Part shown: positions 1 through 6,592 of the stretch, piece by piece
How positions within the stretch are numbered: position 1 is the first letter of the stretch
How the letters are laid out: each line of letters opens with the position of its first letter
From: Chloroflexota bacterium
GTDB lineage: Bacteria; Chloroflexota; Anaerolineae; Anaerolineales; Anaerolineaceae
Length of the DNA: 9,417 bases
Direction: 5' to 3'
Assembly: GCA_012800995.1 (NCBI GenBank)
Contig: JAAZIH010000048.1
Span: forward strand, 1 to 9,417
Position numbers and translations under genes: made by a program
The notes under the pieces: generated by a model
The model's database searches: none
What the model was told of the DNA's origin: nothing
What the model saw: only the letters and a program-made list of their open reading frames with translations

Positions 1-96
1 AACAATTTTCGACCCTGACTAATAAAGAATCATGTTTTTTCCACCTTTTGAACCATCCTTTTACAACTAATCATCACATAAACAACTCATTTATTG

Positions 97-102
97 TAAA
101 AT
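97..102 (+). promoter_or_regulatory. Candidate -10 box of psuG, leaderless type
   Basis: TAAAAT lies 6 bases before the ATG at 109. A poor -35 candidate, ATCACA at 73-78, sits 18 bases upstream and matches the consensus at 4 of 6 positions. No purine-rich ribosome site precedes the ATG; the 6 intervening bases are AAAGAC. The spacing would put the transcript start at or next to the A of the start codon. The rest of 1-96 shows no gene or clear signal. This is a weak call alone, supported by the same arrangement at two other genes in the window. Confidence 0.35.
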
Positions 103-108
103 AAAGAC

Positions 109-1077
109 ATGAACCATTCATCTGAACACCAAAACAAAATCAACACAAAGATAATCGAAAGCGCTGCCGTGCGCCAGGCGCGTGCTTTGGCTTTGCCCAT
201 TGTCGCGCTTGAATCAACCGTCATTACCCATGGTTTACCACAAGGTGAAAACCTCAAGCTTGCCAAAGCAATGGAAACCACCGTTGAAGAAAACGGTGCC
301 ACACCAGCTACAATCGCGGTTATTGATGGCAGTATTCGACTGGGGCTCTCGGCTGAAGAGCTTGACGCGCTCGCTATTCACCCAAACCCGCGAAAAATCA
401 GCACACGCGACTTTGGGATAAGCCTCGCTCAAGGTCTGACCGGCGGCACAACCGTTGCCGCCACGGCTTACATCGCCCAAAAGTCCGGGCTACGAGTCTT
501 CGCAACGGGTGGCATAGGTGGAGTGCATCGCCAAGCACCCTTTGACGTTTCAGCCGACCTCAGCCAACTCGCCAAAACGCCCATTCTTGTGGTTTGCGCC
601 GGCATGAAGTCTATCCTTGATCTTCCCGCCACGATGGAATATCTCGAAACCCAGGGTGTTCCGGTCATCGGCTATCAAACAGATGAGCTCCCCGCGTTCT
701 ATTCACGCCAAAGTGGCATTCGCCTCAATCAACGCGCCGATAGCCCTCAGGATGTCGCCCGCATCGCCTACGCGCACTGGGCGTTGGGCTTTCGCCAGGG
801 GATTGTCCTCACAGTGCCGGTACCAGAAAAAGATGCCATCACGCGTGAAGAAATGGAGAGCTGGATTAACGCCGCGCTTGAACAAGCCCATAATGATGGC
901 GTGCATGGCAACGCGGTTACGCCTTTCTTGCTTGATAAAGTGAGCCAGCTCAGTGAAGGTCGCAGTATGCAAAGCAACATCGCGCTTTTACTCAACAACG
1001 CGGCGGTTGCCAGCCAGGTCGCGCTTGACTTGCAAGGCTTTATGCAGTTTGAAAACGGGACCTTCTATTACAGTTAG
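109..1077 (+). CDS. psuG: Pseudouridine-5'-phosphate glycosidase
   Basis: This enzyme of the PsuG/IndA family cleaves the C-C bond of pseudouridine 5'-phosphate to give uracil and ribose 5-phosphate, the second step of pseudouridine salvage in the cytoplasm. The 322 residues match the usual family length (about 310). Visible conserved blocks are ALESTVITHGLP with Glu35 (33-44), FATGGIGGVHR (131-141), DVSADL with Asp150 (146-151), CAGMKSILDL with Lys167 (163-172) and GYQTDELPAFY (188-198). By comparison with the E. coli enzyme, Glu35 and Lys167 are the expected catalytic residues (Lys forms the covalent sugar adduct) and Asp150 the metal ligand. The C-terminal NAVTPFLL motif (268-275) is also present. 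The ATG at 109 is the first in frame and leaves the fold complete. No pseudouridine kinase gene (psuK) is in view; it may lie outside the window. The family call is very secure. Confidence 0.96.
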   Translation: MNHSSEHQNKINTKIIESAAVRQARALALPIVALESTVITHGLPQGENLKLAKAMETTVEENGATPATIAVIDGSIRLGLSAEELDALAIHPNPRKISTRDFGISLAQGLTGGTTVAATAYIAQKSGLRVFATGGIGGVHRQAPFDVSADLSQLAKTPILVVCAGMKSILDLPATMEYLETQGVPVIGYQTDELPAFYSRQSGIRLNQRADSPQDVARIAYAHWALGFRQGIVLTVPVPEKDAITREEMESWINAALEQAHNDGVHGNAVTPFLLDKVSQLSEGRSMQSNIALLLNNAAVASQVALDLQGFMQFENGTFYYS

Positions 1078-1097
1078 ATTCTGTAAGCTTTAATTAT

Positions 1098-1982
1098 TTA
1101 GGGTTGCACACTTGGTGTAAAACTGGATGTATTTGTAGGCCAGGGTGTTGGCGTGCGCGTGGGTGTAGGCGTGGCAGTGGCTGTGTTGGTTGGTGTGGCC
1201 GTTTCGGTGGGTGTATTCGTAGGCGTCCGGGTAGGCGGATAGCCCAGAACCACGAAACTTGCCGACCGCACCCAACCGTGTCCCACAAAAAACAGCAGTC
1301 TGTACTCTCCGGCTTTCCACTCACTTGGCTCAAGCTCAAGCCTCGCCACCCCATAGCCACCACTGCCTCCTTGCCAACGTCCGGTATGCGACTGAATAAG
1401 TTCATCGTCACGGTACCAAAGCTCGGTCCATTGCACACCCTCATCCATCATATTGTAGCTATAACAAGCGTAAATCGTTTCCAGAGGGTTTTCGAACTCT
1501 TTCGCCGGGTTCATAGGCTGTAAGCCTTCATCAACTTCTTCAGCGAACACAATTGGGCTCAGGGCGAAATTGTCGCCCGGGGTAACAAGTGATTCAAATT
1601 GGGTAGCCACAACATCGGGCACCGAAGGTGTGTTGGTGACCGAGGGTGTATTGGTAATTGTTGGTGTAAGTGTCAACGTTGGCGTTAGTGTGATAGTTGG
1701 GGTTAAAGTGATGGTTGGGGTTAAGGATGGTGTCAGACTTGGCGGAAAATAGGTGTACATGATGCCTTCACCATATCGAAAATTGAGGATAGCAAAACCA
1801 AAAAGCAAAAGCGCAACAATGATAAAGCGAATGCCTAACTCGATTTGCGCGCGACGTTTGGTAAAAAACGACATTTTTTGCCCCTCAGCAATCGTTCTGC
1901 GTCCACGATTAACCATCGCAATACCTGCAACGAAAGCGATGATAGTGATGGTTATAATGGTCGATCGGATGTCGATATGCAT
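1098..1982 (-). CDS. Two-helix membrane protein with Thr-Pro linker, beta domain and Thr-Pro tail
   Basis: I cannot name a function for this 294-residue protein, but its architecture is clear. Hydrophobic helices span about 7-25 and 51-68, with a basic loop between them (RGRR, KMSFFTKRR). A Thr-Pro-rich stalk follows at 81-122, containing six hexads of the type LTPTIT. A compact domain at about 166-247 is rich in Trp, Tyr and Gly (TELWYRDDELI, GRWQGGSGGYGVARLEL, GEYRLLFFVGHGW) and looks like an immunoglobulin-like beta sandwich. The last 46 residues are a second Thr-Pro tail. The likely topology is both termini outside, with the beta domain held off the membrane on a possibly O-glycosylated stalk. 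Stalk-borne domains of this kind are common in Anaerolineae. The ATG at 1982 is chosen because a perfect extended -10 box sits 6 bases upstream; there is no ribosome site. It lies 78 bases after the second FemAB-like gene and converges on psuG. Confidence 0.8.
   Translation of the reverse strand: MHIDIRSTIITITIIAFVAGIAMVNRGRRTIAEGQKMSFFTKRRAQIELGIRFIIVALLLFGFAILNFRYGEGIMYTYFPPSLTPSLTPTITLTPTITLTPTLTLTPTITNTPSVTNTPSVPDVVATQFESLVTPGDNFALSPIVFAEEVDEGLQPMNPAKEFENPLETIYACYSYNMMDEGVQWTELWYRDDELIQSHTGRWQGGSGGYGVARLELEPSEWKAGEYRLLFFVGHGWVRSASFVVLGYPPTRTPTNTPTETATPTNTATATPTPTRTPTPWPTNTSSFTPSVQP
1101..1238 (-). repeat. Thr-Pro-rich C-terminal tail coding repeat
   Basis: This stretch codes for residues 249-294 of the membrane protein, an imperfect run of Thr-Pro and Asn-Thr-Pro units. 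At the DNA level it appears on the + strand as degenerate GGTGT/GGCGT units, many of them 6 bases apart. The protein ends in the tail, with no helix or sorting motif after it. The low complexity also creates spurious open frames on both strands. Confidence 0.7.
1617..1724 (-). repeat. Six tandem 18-bp units coding an LTPTIT-type stalk
   Basis: Residues 87-122 of the membrane protein divide into six hexads: LTPTIT, LTPTIT, LTPTLT, LTPTIT, NTPSVT and NTPSVP. The DNA has the same 18-bp period; the first two units differ at only three positions (TTAACCCCAACCATCACT and TTAACCCCAACTATCACA). The last two drift to a different Asn-Thr-Pro-Ser-Val form. Copy number is probably variable between strains because of slippage. 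Confidence 0.8.
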
Positions 1983-1988
1983 GGCTTG

Positions 1989-1997
1989 ATTATAGCA
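1989..1997 (-). promoter_or_regulatory. Extended -10 promoter of the Thr-Pro membrane protein
   Basis: On the - strand this reads TGCTATAAT, a perfect TGn extended -10 element. The six bases CAAGCC separate it from the ATG at 1982, so a transcript starting 6-7 bases downstream would begin at the start codon. There is no -35 hexamer at 16-18 bases, which an extended -10 can do without, and no Shine-Dalgarno sequence. Confidence 0.6.
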
Positions 1998-2041
1998 TTT
2001 CTACCTGAGTATCATCATCTCGGAAATGATTCTTGTCAGGC

Positions 2042-2054
2042 CCGCGCTTCGCGG
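2042..2054. terminator. GC hairpin after the second FemAB-like gene
   Basis: CCGCG-CTT-CGCGG is a perfect 5-bp stem with a 3-base loop, starting 6 bases beyond the stop codon of the gene ending at 2061. On the - strand no T-run follows it, so it would be a poor intrinsic terminator for the operon. On the + strand it is followed by ATTTTG. It may help separate the operon from the next gene, which has its own promoter. Confidence 0.35.
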
Positions 2055-2060
2055 ATTTTG

Positions 2061-3167
2061 CTATTCGCTGATGGTCTTCCTGGTTTCCTGTTTTCCACGT
2101 TGGCGCATAAGATCCAGGAAACGTGGCAAAAGATTGGTGTAGAGTTTATAAAGCCAGGGTCGGGCTGGAAAATCCCAGGCACCGATATGACGCGCGGTTA
2201 TACCATTGAAACCTTCTTTAAAGCGGTATACACCCCACATGCTGTCGCTTTCATCAAACACATCTGGCGCGCCCCACATGTCGTAACTTTCGTAGCCAAG
2301 CTGTTTTGAGAGCTTAATCGCTTCCCATTGCAACAAGTGATTTGGCATCAGTTCGCGAAACTTTTCGGTAGACATGCCATACATATATCGCGCGATACGG
2401 TTGAAATGCATGATGAAAAGCCCCGCAACCGGCTCATCCTCAACATCCGCAATCAGTGCGTGACACATGCCGGCTTGCATAAAGCTTTGCCATAACTCAA
2501 GATAATAATCCTGCCCACGAATGACAAAATCATCACGGATAGCAGTTTGAGCGTAAATACGGTAAAGAACGGGCAAATCTTCCAACGTAGCCTGGCGCAC
2601 TTTCACACCTCGTCGGGCTGCCAGACGGATGTTGTAGCGTGTTTTTTGCTTCATTGCAGCAAGAATCTCTTCTTCCTCACGTGTTAGGTCAATCAAAACC
2701 GTATTGCGGAATTGAATTTGGTCCTGCGAAAAAAGCCAACCGCGTTTTTGAAGCGTCTTTTCTATGTCCTGCCCAAGCTGATTTACGGTTTCCTCTTCTG
2801 TTCCAGGCACACCAGTGCCAAGAAGAACATCAGGATCTATTTTGAGGAAAATGGCTTTTTGCGCTTTTGCATAAGCTTGCAAATCATTCAAAACCCGTTT
2901 TCTCAAAGCGTCATCTGTCCAGGTCAGCGTGGGACCTTTTGGACTATACAAAACACGCAACTTCAGAAAACCAAGCTTAAGTTCCCGTCGCAAAATCAGC
3001 ACGCAGGCTTCAATATCTTGCGTGTCGTTCTGCCACACAAAAGCTTTGGGTGTCCAACCGTTGCGGATTTTGGAAACGCTCCACTCCCACGTTTGCAAAA
3101 TGTGCGCATCGGAGAACTGCAACAATAGCTGGTTCCACTCAGCCGGCGTACCGTTAAAGGCTCGCAT
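2061..3167 (-). CDS. FemAB-like aminoacyltransferase, second of tandem pair
   Basis: This 368-residue protein belongs to the FemAB/FemX family of GNAT-fold enzymes, which use aminoacyl-tRNA to add amino acids to peptidoglycan precursors or other lipid-linked acceptors at the inner membrane face. Visible blocks are SPKGPTLTW (75-83), FLKIDPDV (107-114), MKQKTRYNIRLAARRGVKV (172-190), a GNAT-like segment around 237-265, HLLQWEAI (277-284), YDMWGAPD (295-302) and WGVYRFKEGFNG (311-322). The ATG at 3167 is chosen over the in-frame ATG at 3254. It has GGAGG at 3180-3176, 8 bases upstream, and starts the conserved region, whereas the earlier start would add 29 unconserved-looking residues inside the upstream gene. 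It overlaps that gene by 14 bases, so translation is probably coupled. It shares the QKTRYNIR and YDMWG blocks with its neighbour but is longer, with an insertion at about 114-150. The amino acid and acceptor cannot be told from sequence. Confidence 0.88.
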   Translation of the reverse strand: MRAFNGTPAEWNQLLLQFSDAHILQTWEWSVSKIRNGWTPKAFVWQNDTQDIEACVLILRRELKLGFLKLRVLYSPKGPTLTWTDDALRKRVLNDLQAYAKAQKAIFLKIDPDVLLGTGVPGTEEETVNQLGQDIEKTLQKRGWLFSQDQIQFRNTVLIDLTREEEEILAAMKQKTRYNIRLAARRGVKVRQATLEDLPVLYRIYAQTAIRDDFVIRGQDYYLELWQSFMQAGMCHALIADVEDEPVAGLFIMHFNRIARYMYGMSTEKFRELMPNHLLQWEAIKLSKQLGYESYDMWGAPDVFDESDSMWGVYRFKEGFNGITARHIGAWDFPARPWLYKLYTNLLPRFLDLMRQRGKQETRKTISE

Positions 3168-4131
3168 GCTCACCGCCTCCGCGTTTCTTTTTAAGCCAAA
3201 GATAAACTTTATAAAGAAGAGGTTTAAAGACCTTAACGTATGCTGGTGCGGCACGTTTTACATCACCACCAAAACCACGTTTAAACCGGTAAACTCCCCA
3301 AAGCCCATCCGAGCGCGTCATGAATTGCGCTTCAAGTTGTTCTTCATCTGCGTCCGGGATACCCCACATATCATAGATAACAGCGCCCTGCGCTTTGGCA
3401 TAGCGCATCGCTTCCCATTGCAAGAGATAGGTTGGCATCAGGTTACGCAACTCATCGTTGGACGCGCCATAAAAATACCAGGCGCGTTTACCATGCAAAA
3501 AGAGCATTAAGTATGCCAGCGATTGTCCCTCATACGAAGCCCTCAACAATACACACTGTCCCTGTGGCTCAAAAAGTTCGTACACGTTCTGATAGTAGGC
3601 GAAACTGTGAACGGCAAAACCATCCCGCTGACTGGTAACCAGGGTTTGTTCATAGAAGTCTTCAAGGTCATTACTCTGATCGACCCTAATGCCCTTGCGT
3701 TCTGCCAGACGGATATTGTAGCGTGTTTTCTGCTTCATCGCCGCCAGAATAGCATCTTCAGTTTGACTGATATTAATCAGAATAGTTCCGCGGGGCTGAA
3801 TGTTGTCATTGTCAATTATGTAATTGGGGAACAGTCTATCCAACGCGATAATGTCATATGGCTCGTTGATGTCAGGTTCAATCTGCAAAAAAACCGACTT
3901 GCGTTTTTTGCATTCAGCTTCGATTCTGGGTAAAAGCGTTTTCCATTCTTCACCCACACTCACTTTGGGTGCATAAGCGATTGACAGTCCTAATGGCAAG
4001 CGTTTGAAAAGTACGAGCATAGACTCTGACTCACCCTGCACGCGAACGGGCTCCCAACCGTAAAGCGCTTTAAATGCTCCCCAGCTATCGGTTTGTAAAA
4101 TATGTAAGTCTTTTGATGTGGAAAAAGGCAT
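3154..4131 (-). CDS. FemAB-like aminoacyltransferase, first of tandem pair
   Basis: This 325-residue FemAB/FemX-family protein is paralogous to the next gene downstream. The conserved order is LQTDSWGAFK (12-21), AYAPKVSVG (52-60), FLQIEPDI (81-88), AAMKQKTRYNIRLAERKGIRV (130-150, the strongest family signature), WYFYGASND (218-226), YLLQWEAM (235-242), YDMWGIPD (253-260) and WGVYRFKRGFGG (278-289). Family members transfer amino acids from charged tRNA to peptidoglycan precursors or, in some envelope loci, to unknown acceptors. There is no signal peptide or membrane helix, but the basic C-terminus (LKKKRGGG) could bind membrane surfaces. The ATG at 4131 lies 2 bases after the stop of the phosphotransferase gene, with AAGGG at 4145-4141 as ribosome site, 9 bases away. 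Its own 3' end contains the ribosome site of the next FemAB-like gene. Confidence 0.88.
   Translation of the reverse strand: MPFSTSKDLHILQTDSWGAFKALYGWEPVRVQGESESMLVLFKRLPLGLSIAYAPKVSVGEEWKTLLPRIEAECKKRKSVFLQIEPDINEPYDIIALDRLFPNYIIDNDNIQPRGTILINISQTEDAILAAMKQKTRYNIRLAERKGIRVDQSNDLEDFYEQTLVTSQRDGFAVHSFAYYQNVYELFEPQGQCVLLRASYEGQSLAYLMLFLHGKRAWYFYGASNDELRNLMPTYLLQWEAMRYAKAQGAVIYDMWGIPDADEEQLEAQFMTRSDGLWGVYRFKRGFGGDVKRAAPAYVKVFKPLLYKVYLWLKKKRGGGEHASL
3176..3180 (-). promoter_or_regulatory. Ribosome binding site that fixes the start at 3167
   Basis: GGAGG on the - strand lies 8 bases before the ATG at 3167 and within the last codons of the upstream FemAB-like gene (encoding the Arg-Gly-Gly-Gly run). 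It decides in favour of the 368-residue product over a 397-residue reading that starts at 3254. Confidence 0.75.
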
Positions 4132-4133
4132 TA

Positions 4134-5558
4134 CTATCTGCCCTTAAGTCCTAATACTGAGCCAAACGTACGCAGTAAGATAGTAATGTCCATCCAAATC
4201 GAAGCGTGTGAGATGTAATACAGGTCGTACTGTAATTTGATTGATGTTTCTTCGACCGTTTCTGCATAACCCTGATGAATCTGTGCCCAACCGGTAATAC
4301 CGGGTTTTACCAACAAGCGCGTTCGGTAAAACGGAACATCTTTTTGGAAGATCTGCACCAATTCATCGCGTTCTGGTCTGGGCCCGACAAAGCTCATTTC
4401 GCCTCTAAGGACGTTGATAATCTGGGGCAGCTCATCAAAATGGGTTTTGCGTAATAATCGCCCAAACTTTGTAATACGTGGATCTTTTTTGGCAGTAACC
4501 AAAGCGAAATTTTCATCGTCTGAATGTTTACGCATGGTCGGGAATTTGTAGATGGTGTAAGGCACTCCACCTCGTCCAAGGCGCTCCTGTTTAAAGATGA
4601 TGGGCACGTTACCCTCAATGATAAGACCCAAGGCAATGAACGGAAACACAATGAGCAATCCGACCAAACCAATAATCGCCAAAAAGAGATCCATTAAACG
4701 CTTAAAGAGACGGTAGAAACCGCTGTTCGGCTTGCGATCTAAAAACGCGCGCACAACCCAATCGGGCTGTAAAAGATCAATGGGAACCCGACCAGTAATC
4801 GCTTCATACGCATCCTGCATAGTTGTTATTTCAACACCTGCTTCTTGCGCATCCAAAATAGTATGGAGCATACCCGGATTCAACTCGTGAGTAATTGCCA
4901 AAATAAAGTCACTAACACCCATTTGCTCGGTAATCGGCTCCATCATCGTGTGATTCCCTAATACCGGCACGCCCAAAACATGTGTGTTGAGTTTGAGCGG
5001 ATCATCATCAATCAAACCAATTAAATTAAAGGGCTTCGGATCAGTTTTTTCGATTTCTTTGATTAATTCTGTGCCTGCATTTCCCGCGCCAATGATTAAA
5101 ACTCTTCTTTGCTGACTCGCCGCTTTAAACATGCGAATGAAAATGAGACGCCAAACGAGCGTCAAAATAGAGGTGAAAATGATAAATGTTGCCACACCGA
5201 CACGCGGAAGTGACATAGGCGGTACCAAAAAGTAAACAATGAGATAAGCTGCGGCGGCAACAACCAAAGCGATGATGACCCCTTTAAGGGTTGACTTGAA
5301 TTTGCCGGCTTTTCCTAAATCATAGGTATCAATGAGCAAAACGACCCACATTAAAGGCAAAAAGTAAAACCAAGTGTCCACCCGGTCGCGGAAAAAAGCC
5401 GCGGTAAAATCGAGCAGGTCAAATTCAGCCCAAATAAATAAAGCCAGAAATAAGGCGATAACCCCTGCCAAAATATCACCTAATATCAGAATGAAGCGCT
5501 GCTCAGAGTTTTTCAACCTAAATCGCTCGTAATGATTACTCTGTCGTCTACCTTCCAT
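4134..5558 (-). CDS. Polyprenyl-phosphate sugar-1-phosphate transferase
   Basis: This 474-residue polytopic enzyme of the WbaP/bacterial sugar transferase family moves a sugar 1-phosphate from a nucleotide sugar onto polyprenyl phosphate, the priming step of exopolysaccharide or cell-surface glycan synthesis. Four hydrophobic helices lie at about 22-42, 62-78, 92-112 and 120-140. A Rossmann-like domain follows, with GAGNAGTELI (157-166) and LIGLIDDDP (179-187). The catalytic domain has a membrane hairpin (about 287-313), QERLGRGGVPYTIYKF (324-339), THFDELPQIINVLRGEMSFVG (from 372, ending in GPRPE 392-396) and KPGITGWAQIHQGY (418-431). The Asp-Glu pair 375-376 is the expected catalytic dyad. 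Unusually, KFRTM reads KFPTM here (338-342). The ATG at 5558 is one base after the stop of the glycosyltransferase gene, with GAGGAG at 5571-5566 as ribosome site. The sugar cannot be inferred. Confidence 0.93.
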   Translation of the reverse strand: MEGRRQSNHYERFRLKNSEQRFILILGDILAGVIALFLALFIWAEFDLLDFTAAFFRDRVDTWFYFLPLMWVVLLIDTYDLGKAGKFKSTLKGVIIALVVAAAAYLIVYFLVPPMSLPRVGVATFIIFTSILTLVWRLIFIRMFKAASQQRRVLIIGAGNAGTELIKEIEKTDPKPFNLIGLIDDDPLKLNTHVLGVPVLGNHTMMEPITEQMGVSDFILAITHELNPGMLHTILDAQEAGVEITTMQDAYEAITGRVPIDLLQPDWVVRAFLDRKPNSGFYRLFKRLMDLFLAIIGLVGLLIVFPFIALGLIIEGNVPIIFKQERLGRGGVPYTIYKFPTMRKHSDDENFALVTAKKDPRITKFGRLLRKTHFDELPQIINVLRGEMSFVGPRPERDELVQIFQKDVPFYRTRLLVKPGITGWAQIHQGYAETVEETSIKLQYDLYYISHASIWMDITILLRTFGSVLGLKGR

Positions 5559-5559
5559 A

Positions 5560-6567
5560 TTAAGACTCCTCAGGTTTTACTTTCGGCGAGAATATACCCA
5601 CTAAAAAACCAGCTGCCCACGAAAAATGCATCGTGGCAATAGAAAGGGGCACACCTAAAACATAGGCGATTTGCTTCTCGTTAAGCCACTGCTGCACACC
5701 CACTAATAACAGAACCAAACTATACATGGCGATAACAGCCAACAAAACGTATATTGCTGGACTGAAGAAAATGCTCATGATTGCCAAAACAAGTAAACCA
5801 AGCAAAAAGGCCGGTGGCAAGAACTGACGCCAACGAATTGTGCTGGGGTATCGTCTGAGCATTTGTAACTTCCAAAAACCATAAGTCCAGTATTGCCTTG
5901 CTAATCTGTTCAAATTCGGACGGGCAAAATACTGACATCGGATTTGAGGGTCAAACCAAATTGTGCCCCCGGCTTGACGAATGCGTGTATTAAACTCATA
6001 GTCTTCGTTGGCGATCAAGGTTTCATCAAACAAACCCACCTTATCCAATAGGCTCCTGTAAAACGAGCCGTATGGCACTGTGTCCACCACTGCGGCGGTA
6101 GAGCTATGTCGGTACTGTGCGTCGCCCACACCAATCGGATGCCCCGCTGCCAGGGCAATGGATCGGGCAATCCAGCTCTCATCAGAGGGCATAATATCCC
6201 ATCTACCACCAACATTATCACCCAAACCATCCTCTAATCCAGCGACACACCGTTCCACATAATCCGATTGCGGAATGGAATGCGCGTCCATGCGCACAAC
6301 AATCTCGCCAGTTGAAGCTAAAATCGCGGCGTTGACCCCAGCTGGGATAATGCGCTTGGGATTCTCCACCAGGTGGAGCTCGAGATCAGGATGTGTGCTT
6401 TGATAATTCGCGATGACCTCACGCGTCTTATCCGTGGAACCACCATCAGCGATAACAACTTCCATTAAATGGGTTGGGTATGTTTGGCGATAAAGCGCGT
6501 CAAGCACCTGCTGAATCGTTTTTTCTTCATTCAGACACGGAATGACGACCGAAACAGTTTTGGACAT
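5560..6567 (-). CDS. ExoA-like membrane glycosyltransferase, family 2
   Basis: This 335-residue GT-A fold glycosyltransferase resembles ExoA, a succinoglycan glucosyltransferase that acts on a polyprenyl-linked acceptor. The nucleotide-sugar site is visible as VSVVIPCLNEEKTI (5-18) and VIADGGSTDKTREVI (38-52); DAH (94-96) takes the place of the metal-binding DxD motif. The probable acceptor and catalytic region is ANEDYEFNTRIRQAGG (186-201), followed by WFDP (204-207). The C-terminal third is membrane-embedded, with helices at about 251-267, 270-290 and 303-326. The enzyme is non-processive as far as can be judged, since the QxxRW motif of synthases is absent. The ATG at 6567 has AAGGA just 3 bases upstream, a close-set ribosome site. 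The gene lies 25 bases after ridA and 1 base before the phosphotransferase, with which it probably acts in sequence. The sugar is unknown. Confidence 0.92.
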   Translation of the reverse strand: MSKTVSVVIPCLNEEKTIQQVLDALYRQTYPTHLMEVVIADGGSTDKTREVIANYQSTHPDLELHLVENPKRIIPAGVNAAILASTGEIVVRMDAHSIPQSDYVERCVAGLEDGLGDNVGGRWDIMPSDESWIARSIALAAGHPIGVGDAQYRHSSTAAVVDTVPYGSFYRSLLDKVGLFDETLIANEDYEFNTRIRQAGGTIWFDPQIRCQYFARPNLNRLARQYWTYGFWKLQMLRRYPSTIRWRQFLPPAFLLGLLVLAIMSIFFSPAIYVLLAVIAMYSLVLLLVGVQQWLNEKQIAYVLGVPLSIATMHFSWAAGFLVGIFSPKVKPEES

Positions 6568-6592
6568 ATTTCCTTATAAAGCAAAATGTTTT

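Noticed and set aside
1078..1097. Search for a shared terminator between the convergent genes
   Set aside because: The 20-base gap is AT-rich with only a short AAGCTT palindrome; no stem with a T-run is present.
1094..1444. Other open frames over the Thr-Pro tail on both strands
   Set aside because: They are His/Pro- or Gly/Arg-rich readings of the same low-complexity DNA and show no family resemblance.
1570..1752. Open frame on the + strand coding a Val-Gly-rich peptide
   Set aside because: It is the complement of the Thr-Pro repeat of the membrane protein; its repetitive composition follows from that repeat and there is no ribosome site.
3168..3254. A 29-residue N-terminal extension of the second FemAB-like protein, from the ATG at 3254
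   Set aside because: It lies wholly within the upstream FemAB-like gene, has no good ribosome site, and adds residues before the conserved start; the ATG at 3167 has a GGAGG at ideal spacing.
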